Positions 23,701-31,610 of a stretch of DNA of 64,000 nt are shown one piece after another (the stretch's first letter is position 1; every line of letters begins with the position of its first letter). The DNA comes from Apostichopus japonicus. Taxonomy: Eukaryota > Echinodermata > Holothuroidea > Aspidochirotida > Stichopodidae. The notes beneath the pieces are model-generated. The model saw only the letters and a program-made list of their open reading frames with translations, did not search any database and had not been told where the DNA came from. The position numbers and the translations under genes were made by a program. The DNA is taken from NCBI RefSeq assembly GCF_037975245.1, contig NC_092579.1, positions 5,395,001-5,459,000 on the forward strand, in the 5' to 3' direction.

Positions 23701-26700
23701 AATCACAAAGCCAACAGGTTTTTTCAAGGAACCCTTCTCTTCTCAGTAGTACATTGACCTGATGACCTCAATCATTTGTTCCACAAACCAAATTTGACCT
23801 CAATCATTTGTTTATTTGGGATAAATAAACAAGATCATTAAAGGAGGAAAAAGCACTTCAAGCTATGGCAAGCTGTAGTTAGCAACACAATTTATCTGGC
23901 AACCTTGCAATTATAAATTGAGTGAACAACAAGATATTGTACTGTTTTGATGTTCTGTATGCAGTGTTGCATTTTCTAACACAAGACTTTCCCTTTAAAA
24001 TCATCTTTGGTATATATTAGGATTGGTGTTCTACCTGTCAACATGTTATAAATACTTATCTAGCAAAACATTTTTTTAAATCTTCAGATAAAATTATCAA
24101 ATGGAGCCAAGAAAGGAAACACATCAGCTGCTCTATGAATAGTCAGCACTTTGCAGTTGAAGCTGAGAAACCATGTCTCATTGGTCTTCACGTCCCTTTC
24201 ATACCCAAGATGTTGAAGCGTGTCTGCGTGTTACCGATTGTAAACAGAGTTTCTGATTCGGGGGATCAATTGACAATTCATCTTTGGTTTCATAATGATG
24301 ACTCACTAGAACATAAAGTAAGTAGTAGATTTTGTCAGCTCAAGTGGTATTGCTTTTTGGTTCCTTGCTTTAGCAAAAGGAACTTATGCAGTCAGGTTGG
24401 CGTATGTGTGTGTGTAAGGGTGTATGTATGTGTGTATGCGTGTGTGTGTGTGTGCGTCTGTGACACTTGCTTGGGTACGCTCTATCTCAATAAGGGAATG
24501 TTGGATTGAGGCCAAACTTGGACTATAGATCCGCCATATGGAGATGGTGTGCCCTATTGTTTTTGGTGCCCACAAAGGTCACCAAAGGTCAGTTATGGTC
24601 CAAAAACCGAAAATATTAAAACTGCAATAACTCCCAGTGCCAATGTGCGACAAGATTGATATTTTGGGACAAGTTGTGAACTGGTTAGGGGAGCATTTTC
24701 AAACTTAACGGTCATGTGATCCGAGGTCACCAAAGGTCAATTAATGATAAAAAAACTAGTATTTTTGCAATAACTTGAGAACGAAATGTCTGTTAGGGTT
24801 GGGAGTTGCCTCAATGTAATCCAATTGTCGACCCGCATCTGGGTGACCCTTGACCTCAATTTGACCTCTGGTGACCTTTTCGTGTTTTTGGGATTTTTAC
24901 AGTTTCGATGCTATTTTCAGATGTCAAAGGTACCTTCTGATCATAAATGTCAATAGGTTGACCCCGTGTGACCTTTATGTGCGAAGTTATATGGGGTCAA
25001 AGTTTTTCGGTCGGAGTTAGGATGGTTGTACAGACTTTTCGTTTTGTTTTTTGGAATCAGGAGATTAAACTACATCTGAAACCAAGGTCAAAGGTCACAT
25101 TAGAAAAAATGTGCTTATTTTGGGAGGAAACGATCAAAAAAGAAAATGTTTGGTTTTGATGCTAGATTTGGATATCAAAGGTACCTTCCGATCAAAAATG
25201 TCAATTGGTTGACATCCATGTGACCTTCGTGTACGAAGTTATACAAGGTCAAAGTTAATTTTCAGACATTTAATGCAACAACTCCCAATTCCAAGGTGTG
25301 GCATGGTTGATATTTTTGGACAAGTTGCAAATGGTATAGGGGAATATTTTCAAACTTAACGGTCATGTGATCCGAGGTCACCAATGGTCAATTAATGTCA
25401 AAAAACTAGTATTTTGGGGGTAGAAAATGGGCAAAGAAAAGAATGTTTGGTTTTGTATAGTTTGATGCTCTAATTCAGGTCTCATCAACCAAAAATGTCA
25501 ATAAGTTGACCCAAGGTGACCTTTGTATGTTAAGTTATATGAGGTCAAAGTTAATTTTCACACATTTAGTGTAATAACTCCCAGTGCCAAGGTGTTACAC
25601 AGTTGATATTTTGAGACAAGTTGCAAATGGTATAGGGGAATATTTTCAAACTTAACGGTCATGTGATCCGAGGTCACCAAAGGTCAATTAATGATAAAAA
25701 ACTAGTATTTTTGCGATAACTTGAGAACAAATTGTCCGTTAGGGTTAGGAGTTGCTTCAATGTAATCCAATTGTCGACCCGCATCTGGGTGACCCTTGAC
25801 CTCAAGTTGACCTCTGGTGACCTTTTTAGTGTTTTAGGGATTTTTACAGTTTTGATGCTATTTTCAGATATCAAAGGTACCTTCTGATCATAAATGTCAA
25901 TGGGTTGACCCCCGTGTGACCTTCGTGTGCGAAGTTATATGAGGTCAAAGTTAATTTTCAGACATTTAATGCAATAACTCCCAGTTCCGAGGTGTGACAA
26001 GCTTGATATTTTTGGAGTAGTTGCAAATGGTATAGGGGAATATTTTCAAACTTAACGGTCATGTGATACAAGGTCACCAAAGGTCAATTAATGATAAAAA
26101 ACTAGTATTTTTGCGACAACTTGAGAACAAATTGTCCGTTAGGGTTGGGAGTTGCTTCAATGTAATCCAATTGTTGACCCGCATCTGGGTGACCCTTGAC
26201 CTCAATTTGACCTCTGGTGACCTTTTCGTGTTTTGTGGATTTTTACAGTTTCGATGCTATTTTCAGTTTTTAAATGTACCTTCTGATCATAAATGTCAAT
26301 GGGTTGACCCCCATTTGACCTTCGTGTGCGAAGTTATTTGAGGTCAAAGTTAATTTCCACACATTTAATGCAATAACTCCCAGTGCCAAGGTGTGACAAG
26401 GTTGATTTTTTTGGACAAGTTGCAAATGGTATAGGGGAATATTTTCAAACTTAACGGTCATGTGATCCAAGGTCACCAAAGGTCAGCTAATGTTAAGAAA
26501 GTAGTATTATGGGGGGAGAAAATGGGCAAAGAAAAAATGTTTGAATTTTTACAGTCATGCTCTATTTAGATCTCACCGATCAAAAATTTCAATTGGTTGA
26601 CCTCCGGGTGACCTTTGTGTGTGAAGTTCCATACAAGTTCAAAGTTAATTTGTTGACATTTAATGCAATTAAATCTCAATGCCAAGGTGTGACATGGTTG

Positions 26701-29700
26701 ATATTTTGGGACAAGTTGTGAATGGGGTGGTGGAACATTTTGAAACTTAAAGGTCATGTCATCTGAGGTCACCATTGTTATCATATCTGTTGACACGCTT
26801 GTAGGTCTCTTATTCTTCTTACATTTGCGACGCCATATTTAGATCTCAAAAGTGCCTTTTGATAAAAAACCCGATCACATTTTGTGATCACAAAAGTGTT
26901 GGCTATAGTGTTGGTTACTTTATGGGAACATGTAGGACCACAATTACTTGGACTATTTCAGCCCAATCTTGCTTGATAATATTATGTGTATTGTCATATA
27001 CCCCAAGCAAGGAACCACAGTGCCCTTGGGCTCTTGTTATCCCACGGATTCCAGTTATCTGCCTTAATTCAAACTTAATTGATGTCAGAGTTACTTAAAA
27101 ATAGGAATAAGCAGTACAATGCTTAAGCAACCACAAATTTGGGAGAAATCTGCAAGGGCTTATGGATTACAACTTACAATTTGGGTGGCTTTCAATTCAA
27201 CAGTTTAACTCAAATTTGGAATTTTTTCAATTTAGAAAGTCATTTCAGATTGGTAAACCGTAGATGGGAATGATAAACCCCCTTACTATGACCCGGCCGG
27301 GTATCGAACCCGGAAACCTCCCAATTGATAAGCCTCATTGCTTCAAATGCCACCACCTTTATTCACTCGGCCACAGCACCGGTGGAATGATAAAGTTTCA
27401 ACTTGATGCCCTACAGGCACAAACCTCTCTGAAAGTCAAATTGTGTTCACATATAGTCAAGCGAGGGTTCATATGAGATTAGCTGGTTCAGGCTGTCTGT
27501 GGTCATTGATGGTCGAAAATAACCCTGTAGTCCACAAAACACACTGACCAGATGTCCTATAACAAGAATTGCATGTTCAACTATATTTTTTGTCTGTGGT
27601 CGTTGACAATTGACAACAATTATTGTAACACACACATTTGTAAACACACCTTGTCTAATATTAGAGAGTGGAGAGTTTATAATCAAGAACATACAGTAGG
27701 AATGGTCTTTGATAATGCATCTGGTGGACAATCAATGTATATTATAGTAATAACAGCTCCCTGATTTCAGTTTATATTCCCCTCATTACGTGGGGATTCA
27801 GGTCACAGGCTTGTGTTTTATAACAGAGTTCAGTGTTTGATAACACATACAGAGAGTTAGACCATATTGCACTCCATATATCAAATATTTATAGTAGCTG
27901 CTTGTTTAACAATTAATGTCCACACCAGTTTTAATGAGAGGGTCATACTAGGGAGCTGTTATTGTTTCCTGATCATACATGGGGCAATGCAATGGGTGTA
28001 TGCCTTGATGGTAATGTTTAAATAAACATTAATTATAATGTACTGTAATATTATTCTTTATTTCTATTTTAACAGAGCCTTATCAATGAAGAAATCTATC
28101 AGCAGAAGGGATCCATAATTCATGATCCTGTGTCTGTTCAACTCCATTCTATGACTTCAACTTTACATGTTAGCACTAACTCCAGTACATTACAGTGTAA
28201 CCCAAGAAGAGTGGTGAGTAATGTCTGTGAAATATTCTTATTTATTTTATGACAACATATAAAGAGAGCAGGTAGTTCCTGTTCCACAGGTAATTTGCAT
28301 TTGTTGGAAGAAAAGTTTTATGCATCTGTTGAGTGGTATATGTAGTAGTGCTAGCATTTGTTGTTATATTGTAAAACTGTTGTTTATATCATACATTAAT
28401 TTTAATCAATGTTTCATATGTAATATTGAAACTGTTTCTTTCTCAATTTTTAATAAGACTCAATGGGAGTATCATATAGTACAGTGAAAGTTATCTCGCA
28501 GGTTTACATTTATACATCTGGGTGAAGAGGGGGCTGTTTGGATAAGTGCCTTGCCCAAGGTCACAGATTAAACATCTGTGCAGGAATGGAACCTGTAATC
28601 TCTTAGAATGTCAGCACATTATCTTTAACCTCTTCAATGTCAACTTTAATGCTTTAAAGTCTAAAGATTTAGAAAATAATAATTAAAGACCTGATTATTC
28701 TCCTTCAAAGGATGTTGCCATGGAAACCCTATGGTTAAAGAACAGACACAAGATAGAATTACATCTTCAGTATAAAGGGATCAAAGATACTGCCAATCTG
28801 GAAATAGAAGCAAGATATGGGATGTTAAGATGGAATCTTTTCCAGCTTAGTATTCAGTTGCAGGTAACTTGATTTTGAATTAATGTATCAGTAAGAAAGA
28901 TTAGAATATGAGGAGTACGACTGATTTAGTTCATCCTTGGTACGTTGTTGTAACTACGTAGATTGTACATGTTCTTTGCAACAACAATGTTACCTCATTA
29001 ATATTTATGAGAGGAAAATTGTCCAAAACAGCTTGTAAATACGATATCTCAACAACCACAAGTTGAATCAATGTTATATTTAGGAGATAGATGCTCCATG
29101 ATGAGTAGATGTTCCCCATTGTTCTTGGTTCTCATCTCATGAATATTAATGAGTGGGCAGGGCTTAACGTGAACTTTGGTTAATACTGGTATGGTCATGT
29201 TGGTGCACAATGAGAACATTTTCATGATGTCTCCAACTTCATGTCATTAACACTCATCAAATTGCAAGAAATGGCTTTTAACACATGACAAGAACGAAAT
29301 GTTTCATGATTTCCATAGAAAATAGTCCTAATTTGCACATCTTAAATTATTAGTTAGACTGCTTCTTGAGACACACTCTTAATTGATAGAGGTGAAATAT
29401 GCACGAAGTAATTTTCTAGGGGAATCATAAAGCTTTCCTCTGTTTCCTCTTCATAGATTGAAAAGTTACGACACATTGACCAAATCACATCTCCATTCCA
29501 GCTCATTCTACCTGAATGTGAGTAATTAATTACTTTAGCATGTTAATGCAGCTGAAGATGTTTCATTACCATGTTGTACTCACTACCAGATTTATAAACT
29601 AGAAAAAGGTTCTTTAATATCAAGTATTGCAAATAGTTGACATGTCAACTGCAGCCTGGACTCCTCTTTGCAAAGTAAGATTAGGTGTACACATCTCATA

Positions 29701-30425
29701 TGTAAGGAATTGTAGGCAGTATGTAAAATGTTGATGTATGAAAAGTAAGTTAACATGTACACGTCTCATATGAAAGGATTGCAGTCCTAAATTATGTTAA
29801 GTGTTGATGTGTGCTTTGGTGTTAAACATCAGTTTTGATACCAAAGCAACACACTTAGACTGAGTATTGATACTGTATTCAAGTCTCATTGCAGTGGAAA
29901 ACAACAATTAATGAAATTCAGCCACCTGCTTTAAATATGCACTCTGGGAGTTAAATCAGATTTCCTTTTTAGTCTCATTGAAAGCTTTAAGATTTATTTT
30001 GTCCCTGAGTGTAAGAAACACATCTATGTGGTCTCACATTTCTGGATAATGTTTGCTTAAAACAGGACGAATTTTAATTCACTTTATGAAGAGTCGCAAT
30101 TTCCCTTTCTTTCAACCTTACAGCCATCATCAAATCTTTTGATCAGCTAAAGCAGAACTTATCAAAACATCTTGATGTAGACCAATCTACCCTGCTGGCA
30201 AATATTTTCCAACTTCCTGAAGAAGGAATAACAGATATCAAGAAGCACCAAACACCAGGAATTATTTTGTTAGAGACGCTGACCAAAAATTCACTGATAT
30301 CTCCCACAAATGTCACAAAATTGGAAAATGCCTTAACAGAACAAGGAAATGAAGAATGTGCAAAACTTGTCAGAGATTTTAGATGGAAAAATCCAGTAGT
30401 TCAAGCTACCATGTGCCCAGAATAA
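8516..30425 (+). CDS. Multi-exon death-fold / ZU5-UPA scaffold protein (5' end not found)
   Basis: Eighteen exons join with consistent phases: 8516-8786, 9441-10774, 11144-11281, 11713-11797, 15849-16172, 16893-17366, 17532-17758, 18409-18570, 19301-19453, 20414-20462, 21172-21488, 21887-22064, 22522-22845, 24088-24317, 28076-28213, 28711-28863, 29457-29517 and 30124-30425 (TAA). They total 4920 nt, about 1639 residues. Approximate domains: DED 5-88, coiled coil 91-580, DED 611-695, ZU5 781-870, UPA 880-1056, DED 1073-1160, UBA-like 1192-1235, ZU5 1253-1340, UPA 1346-1519, DED 1542-1625. ZU5-UPA-death-domain supramodules occur in UNC5, ankyrins and PIDD, and ZU5-UPA forms the FIIND of NLRP1. 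Here the block is doubled and uses DED-like folds. The likely role is an intracellular apoptosis or innate-immune signalling scaffold; this is inference. There is no signal peptide or membrane segment in the exons seen. I know no named orthologue. No poly(A) signal was seen close after the stop. Confidence 0.85.
9441..10774 (+). CDS. Exon: coiled coil built from a 14-residue repeat
   Basis: Acceptor TTTGTTTCAG, donor AAT|GTAATT; phase 1 in, phase 0 out; 1334 nt. The encoded protein is roughly thirty copies of a 14-residue unit close to TTEEERQQLTGRLK, two heptads per unit, with leucines at unit positions 9 and 13. Variants such as LTELEDERQQFI and TVAETLK recur in blocks, showing higher-order duplication. 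The first units (DQLQALEGKRQELSHKL type) are more diverged. A long parallel coiled coil for oligomerisation is expected. The frame stays open beyond the donor to a stop at 10835-10837, so intron retention would give a truncated DED plus coiled-coil product. Confidence 0.9.
9480..10740 (+). repeat. 42-bp coding minisatellite
   Basis: Tandem 42-bp units centred on gacaacagaggaggaaagac fill the exon. The 3' half (10140-10720) is nearly identical between units, the 5' half more diverged, which indicates ongoing expansion at the 3' side. All units keep a length divisible by three. Confidence 0.92.
11144..11797 (+). CDS. Exons: end of coiled coil and acidic linker
   Basis: Exon 11144-11281 (138 nt, phase 0 to 0) encodes non-repetitive helix starting ELEEAKSSLRATKDEL and ends TTG|GTAAGT. 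Exon 11713-11797 (85 nt, phase 0 to 1) encodes an acidic segment, VAEEETLLEERETLD. Both have good acceptor and donor sites. They link the repetitive coiled coil to the second death fold, across a 4-kb intron filled by repeats. Confidence 0.85.
11850..13900 (+). other. Intron, first half: mostly unique with old repeat
   Basis: The 4.05-kb intron 11798-15848 contains a G run at about 11935-11946, a diverged copy of the dispersed AGGTCA repeat family (about 12130-12540) and otherwise no recognised element up to the foldback at 13918. Confidence 0.5.
12130..12540 (+). repeat. Diverged copy of dispersed (TG)n / clock-like AGGTCA repeat
   Basis: It has the family order seen elsewhere in the window: TG-rich start, TTTGTAAACGC, a segment on GTACATTTCATATTTGG, CCCTATTGTTTTTGGTGGAAGG, then GGTCA half-sites. 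It is more diverged than the copies near 14200 and 31400. Confidence 0.6.
13918..15595. mobile_element. Foldback element with ~220-bp inverted arms
   Basis: The left arm 13918-14140 and right arm 15372-15595 are inverted copies. Shared blocks include TTGTATTCTGA, GAGGACTTGAACAAA, GAATTCCAGGT, GTTAGGGTACGTGGA and CCTCGGTCTGAATGTAA. The interior is also roughly palindromic: plus-oriented units of the AGGTCA repeat run to about 14480 and reverse-oriented units from about 14560 to 15360, with a centre near 14750. It behaves like a foldback-type element or an inverted duplication of one repeat unit. No transposase is encoded. Confidence 0.75.
15849..16172 (+). CDS. Exon: second DED-like death fold
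   Basis: Acceptor ATCTTCCAG, donor CCTG|GTAAGA; phase 1 in, 1 out. The helical pattern is LMVNVAQDLTLDSTLKLATL, PPAETDMLRRV, TPGITLINFMKTRNI, NMYDVTNLQKGL, and NRTNEYHLAPY. TPGI plus the following helix resembles the C-terminal death fold of the same protein (TPGIILLETLTKNSLI), evidence that they arose by duplication. The frame is open upstream of the acceptor to 15692, but that part is hydrophobic and AT-rich, and reads as intron. Confidence 0.8.
16893..17366 (+). CDS. Exon: acidic linker and first ZU5 domain
   Basis: Acceptor CTATTTTCAG, donor GAAG|GTAATG; phase 1 in, 1 out; 474 nt. About 60 residues of charged, probably disordered linker precede a ZU5 domain. Hallmarks are GGTISIMGVHLTIPDDAL, then RGRMTPLVKLEPEGLTLNKP and LTIPHSAI. 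ZU5 is the beta-sandwich of UNC5, ankyrin, ZO-1 and PIDD. It is followed at once by UPA exons, as in those proteins. Confidence 0.9.
17532..19453 (+). CDS. Exons: first UPA domain (three exons)
   Basis: Exons 17532-17758 (phase 1 to 0), 18409-18570 (0 to 0) and 19301-19453 (0 to 0) encode the region between ZU5 and the next death fold. Readable segments are EITWTEEKSIDWKL, IFRIVPFIDGILDVRDDVLI, NYTTFQITRTLNDGRDHV and DIDYLCAASRVSHQFRL. Position and beta-rich composition fit UPA, the domain that packs on ZU5 in UNC5, PIDD and ankyrins. No HFS autoproteolysis motif is present at the ZU5-UPA border. Confidence 0.75.
19593..20118 (+). repeat. Recent 265-bp tandem duplication in an intron
   Basis: Copy 1 (19593-19857) and copy 2 (19858-20118) are nearly identical. 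The visible differences are aaattatag/gaattatag, a small indel near ttcttatag/ttcttag, and the length of a poly-A run at the end. It lies inside the intron 19454-20413. Confidence 0.92.
20414..20462 (+). CDS. Micro-exon linking UPA to the third death fold
   Basis: 49 nt, acceptor GTCCTTCAG, donor CCAG|GTGAGT, phase 0 in, 1 out. It encodes VKNILLSPESQEILHPG. Exon 29457-29517 takes the same place and phases in the second module. Confidence 0.8.
21172..21488 (+). CDS. Exon: third DED-like death fold
   Basis: Acceptor CTCACTTTCAG, donor AAAATG|GTTCGT (weaker than its neighbours); phase 1 in, 0 out. Helices can be followed in YEKLRGDIAKLLDKQHCAKL, NETIQEAAESGKMLMKILDE, MPDRMIRMYEGLK and FNKVARLVLEYI. 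A charged, lysine-rich tail (EKNGKENEGGKDVNK) follows. Without splicing at this weak donor, the frame would end at a stop just after 21500. Confidence 0.8.
21887..22064 (+). CDS. Exon: UBA-like three-helix domain
   Basis: Acceptor TTTTTTCAG, donor CATG|GTAAAG; phase 0 in, 1 out. The segment LIEAGYKRLDVQRALKLSNG followed by KLDLGRRILQIA fits the UBA pattern (MGF/Y loop, AL, NG, hydrophobic third helix). UBA domains bind ubiquitin. The fit is by motif only, and a CUE-like or unrelated helical bundle is possible. It sits exactly between the two ZU5-UPA-DED modules. Confidence 0.6.
22522..22845 (+). CDS. Exon: second ZU5 domain
   Basis: Acceptor TTCTCCTCCAG, donor ACAG|GTGTGT; phase 1 in, 1 out, as in the first ZU5 exon. 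Hallmarks: GGEMFIAGVILLVPAGAL, RLTPFVKFGPENLTLHKP and LIIPHCAF. They align residue by residue with the first ZU5 (GGTISIMGVHLTIPDDAL, RMTPLVKLEPEGLTLNKP, LTIPHSAI). Confidence 0.9.
23270..23560 (+). repeat. Diverged copy of the AGGTCA repeat family
   Basis: Carries GTAAACATGATATCTCAAA, CTTCATACTTAGTA, GAGTGTATGAACCCTA and AAAGTCACATGAGGTCAACA in the family order. It lies in the intron 22846-24087. Confidence 0.55.
24088..24317 (+). CDS. Exon: start of second UPA domain
   Basis: Acceptor AATCTTCAG, donor AAA|GTAAGT; phase 1 in, 0 out, matching exon 17532-17758. It encodes IIKWSQERKHISCSMNSQHF then AVEAEKPCLIGLHVPF. The tripeptide HFA lies where PIDD and FIIND proteins carry the cleavage motif (HFS or F|S), with Ala instead of Ser. 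If the alignment is right, this module cannot self-cleave. Confidence 0.75.
24380..24540 (+). repeat. (GT)n-rich head of the repeat family
   Basis: A GT/GTAT-rich tract at about 24398-24470 followed by CTCTATCTCAATAAGGGAATG, the same junction seen at 31290-31340. It leads into the satellite block. Confidence 0.7.
24540..26790 (+). repeat. ~400-bp satellite array rich in AGGTCA half-sites
   Basis: The marker AACTTAACGGTCATGTGAT recurs at about 24702, 25352, 25648, 26048 and 26447, with a variant near 26742. Spacings are about 400 and 295 bp, and one is 650 bp. Units also share GATCATAAATGTCAAT, TAACTCCCAG and CCCGCATCTGGGTGACCCTT. Each unit holds several GGTCA/TGACC half-sites, often AGGTCAnAGGTCA. 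No coding is evident. The array occupies much of the 3.8-kb intron 24318-28075. Confidence 0.85.
27240..27386 (-). mobile_element. tRNA-derived SINE (head visible)
   Basis: On the minus strand from about 27384, the sequence reads GGTGCTGTGGCCGAGTG (A-box-like at 27364-27373), then GGTTCGATACC, a perfect B box (27300-27310), then CCGG pairs. The 3' half resembles a class II (Ser/Leu) tRNA T arm. The central part does not fold as a tRNA and there is no clean 3' end, so it is a SINE head rather than a tRNA gene. The body continues towards about 27240. Confidence 0.6.
28076..28863 (+). CDS. Exons: second UPA domain, continued
   Basis: Exon 28076-28213 (138 nt, phase 0 to 0) encodes SLINEEIYQQKGSIIHDPV and a Ser/Thr-rich strand region. 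Exon 28711-28863 (153 nt, phase 0 to 0) encodes DVAMETLWLKNRHKIELHLQ and onwards. The 153-nt length and phases equal those of exon 19301-19453 in the first module. Confidence 0.75.
28497..28640 (+). repeat. Short dispersed repeat fragment
   Basis: Contains CTGGGTGAAGAGGG, GTGCCTTGCCCAAGGTCACA and GGAATGGAACC, a block typical of short dispersed repeats in many deuterostome genomes. Lies in an intron. The family is not assigned. Confidence 0.4.
29030..29150 (+). repeat. Short copy of the dispersed repeat family
   Basis: AGCTTGTAAATACGATATCTC, CAACCACAAGTTGAATCAATG and TGTTCTTGGTTCTCATCTCATGAA resemble the copy near 30800. Intronic. Confidence 0.5.
29457..29517 (+). CDS. Small exon linking second UPA to the last death fold
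   Basis: 61 nt, acceptor TCTTCATAG, donor GAAT|GTGAGT, phase 0 in, 1 out. Encodes IEKLRHIDQITSPFQLILPE. It is the positional counterpart of the 49-nt exon 20414-20462. Confidence 0.8.
30124..30425 (+). CDS. Terminal exon: fourth DED-like death fold
   Basis: Acceptor CAACCTTACAG; phase 1 in; stop TAA 30423-30425. This is the clearest DED-like copy: FDQLKQNLSKHL, QSTLLANIFQLP, EEGITDIKKHQ, TPGIILLETLTKNSLISPTN, VTKLENALTEQG and NEECAKLVRDF follow the DED helix order, including the short loop after helix 3 and the turn LISPTN before helix 5. It ends the protein about 12 residues after the domain. Confidence 0.85.
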
Positions 30426-30689
30426 TCATATTGTGAGTTATTGTAGGCAAGTAATGATATGAACATATCACCAGTGGTAATGTAACCAGGAATTTGTTCA
30501 CTTGAGAGGGACAGAAGAAGTAAGCAAGTCTTTCTGCATACACTGTTAATTACAGTCTGAGCTTCTAACATGGTTATGTATGTAAATACTTTATGTGACT
30601 ATACAGTATGCTATTCTTGCCTTTGATAAGCAAACAATTACAAGTAACCTATGCATCATGCCAGCGTGTGTGTGTATGTTGTAAGTTTG

Positions 30690-30960
30690 GTTTTGATAAG
30701 AATCATAATCAATGCAGTCATGATGACTTGTGTGTGTGTGTGGGTGTGTGTGTGTTGGCGTGTGTGTGCGTGTGTGTGTGCGTGTGTGTGTGGATGTACC
30801 GGCTAGATTGTAAACATGCTATCTCAGCAACCACAAGCTGAGTCAATGTCGTGTAGATGTACCCGATTGTTTGTGGTTTCTATCTCATGAAGACGTTTAA
30901 GTTTCATAAAATGTCAATATCTCTACAATTGTATGTCCGATTCAGTCAATTCTTGGTATG
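30690..30960 (+). repeat. Dispersed (TG)n repeat copy
   Basis: GATAAGAATCATAATCAATG precedes a long TG/TGCG tract (30731-30790), then GTAAACATGCTATCTCAGCA and TGAGTCAATGTCGTG, in the family order. Confidence 0.65.
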
Positions 30961-31224
30961 GCGATGTGTCCAGAATAGATTTATGATGAGGGAGTTCTCG
31001 CGTGTTAACAAGTTGCTATGAGCACTAAATTAGCAGCATCATACGTAAACATATTTATTCACAGATTAGAATTGGAAATTCTATCATCTTCTACACTTAA
31101 GCCGTAACATTATTACAGATATATTGACAATATAGTTTTTTTTGTCAGGCCACATGGTTAACAAATTGCTTAAGTGTTTCTTTGTACATTTTCTGTAAAA
31201 GTCTCTAAAAGCCAAATATAATTT

Positions 31225-31610
31225 TCGTTATCAAAGGTAATCGTAACCTTTGTAGTCATTCAGGCGGAGGAGTGTGAGGATGTGTATGTGCATGTGACGC
31301 CTTGCTTGTAACCATGATATCTCAATAAGGGAATCTCATATTTTCTGTGTAGGAGAACCATATTGAGTAGAAGAAGCCTATTAGTTTTTAGAGGAGTTCA
31401 AAGGTCATTTGAGGTCACCAAGTGTCAAATTAAAAACCTTGTAAACACAATATCTCCAGAAGGGAAGCTTGGACCAATTTCATATTTAGTATGTAGTTGT
31501 GACACGTTGAGTTCAAGATCCCTATTGTTTTGGGAAGGTCAAAGGTCATTTGGGGTTATTAGGGGTGAAATTGTGAAATCCTTGTAAACACGATATCACA
31601 AAGACATGAG
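31225..31610 (+). repeat. Dispersed repeat copy with two AGGTCA units
   Basis: Starts GGTAATCGTAACCTTTGTAG (compare ACAATCGTAACCTTTGCA at about 13893). It then has two tandem units of GTAAACACAATATCTC, CCTATTGTTTT and TCAAAGGTCATTTGAGGTCA. These units match those in the foldback near 14160-14470. Confidence 0.75.

Noticed and set aside
27291-27384. tRNA gene on the minus strand
   Set aside because: A and B boxes are present, but the acceptor and anticodon arms do not pair; it is a SINE head.
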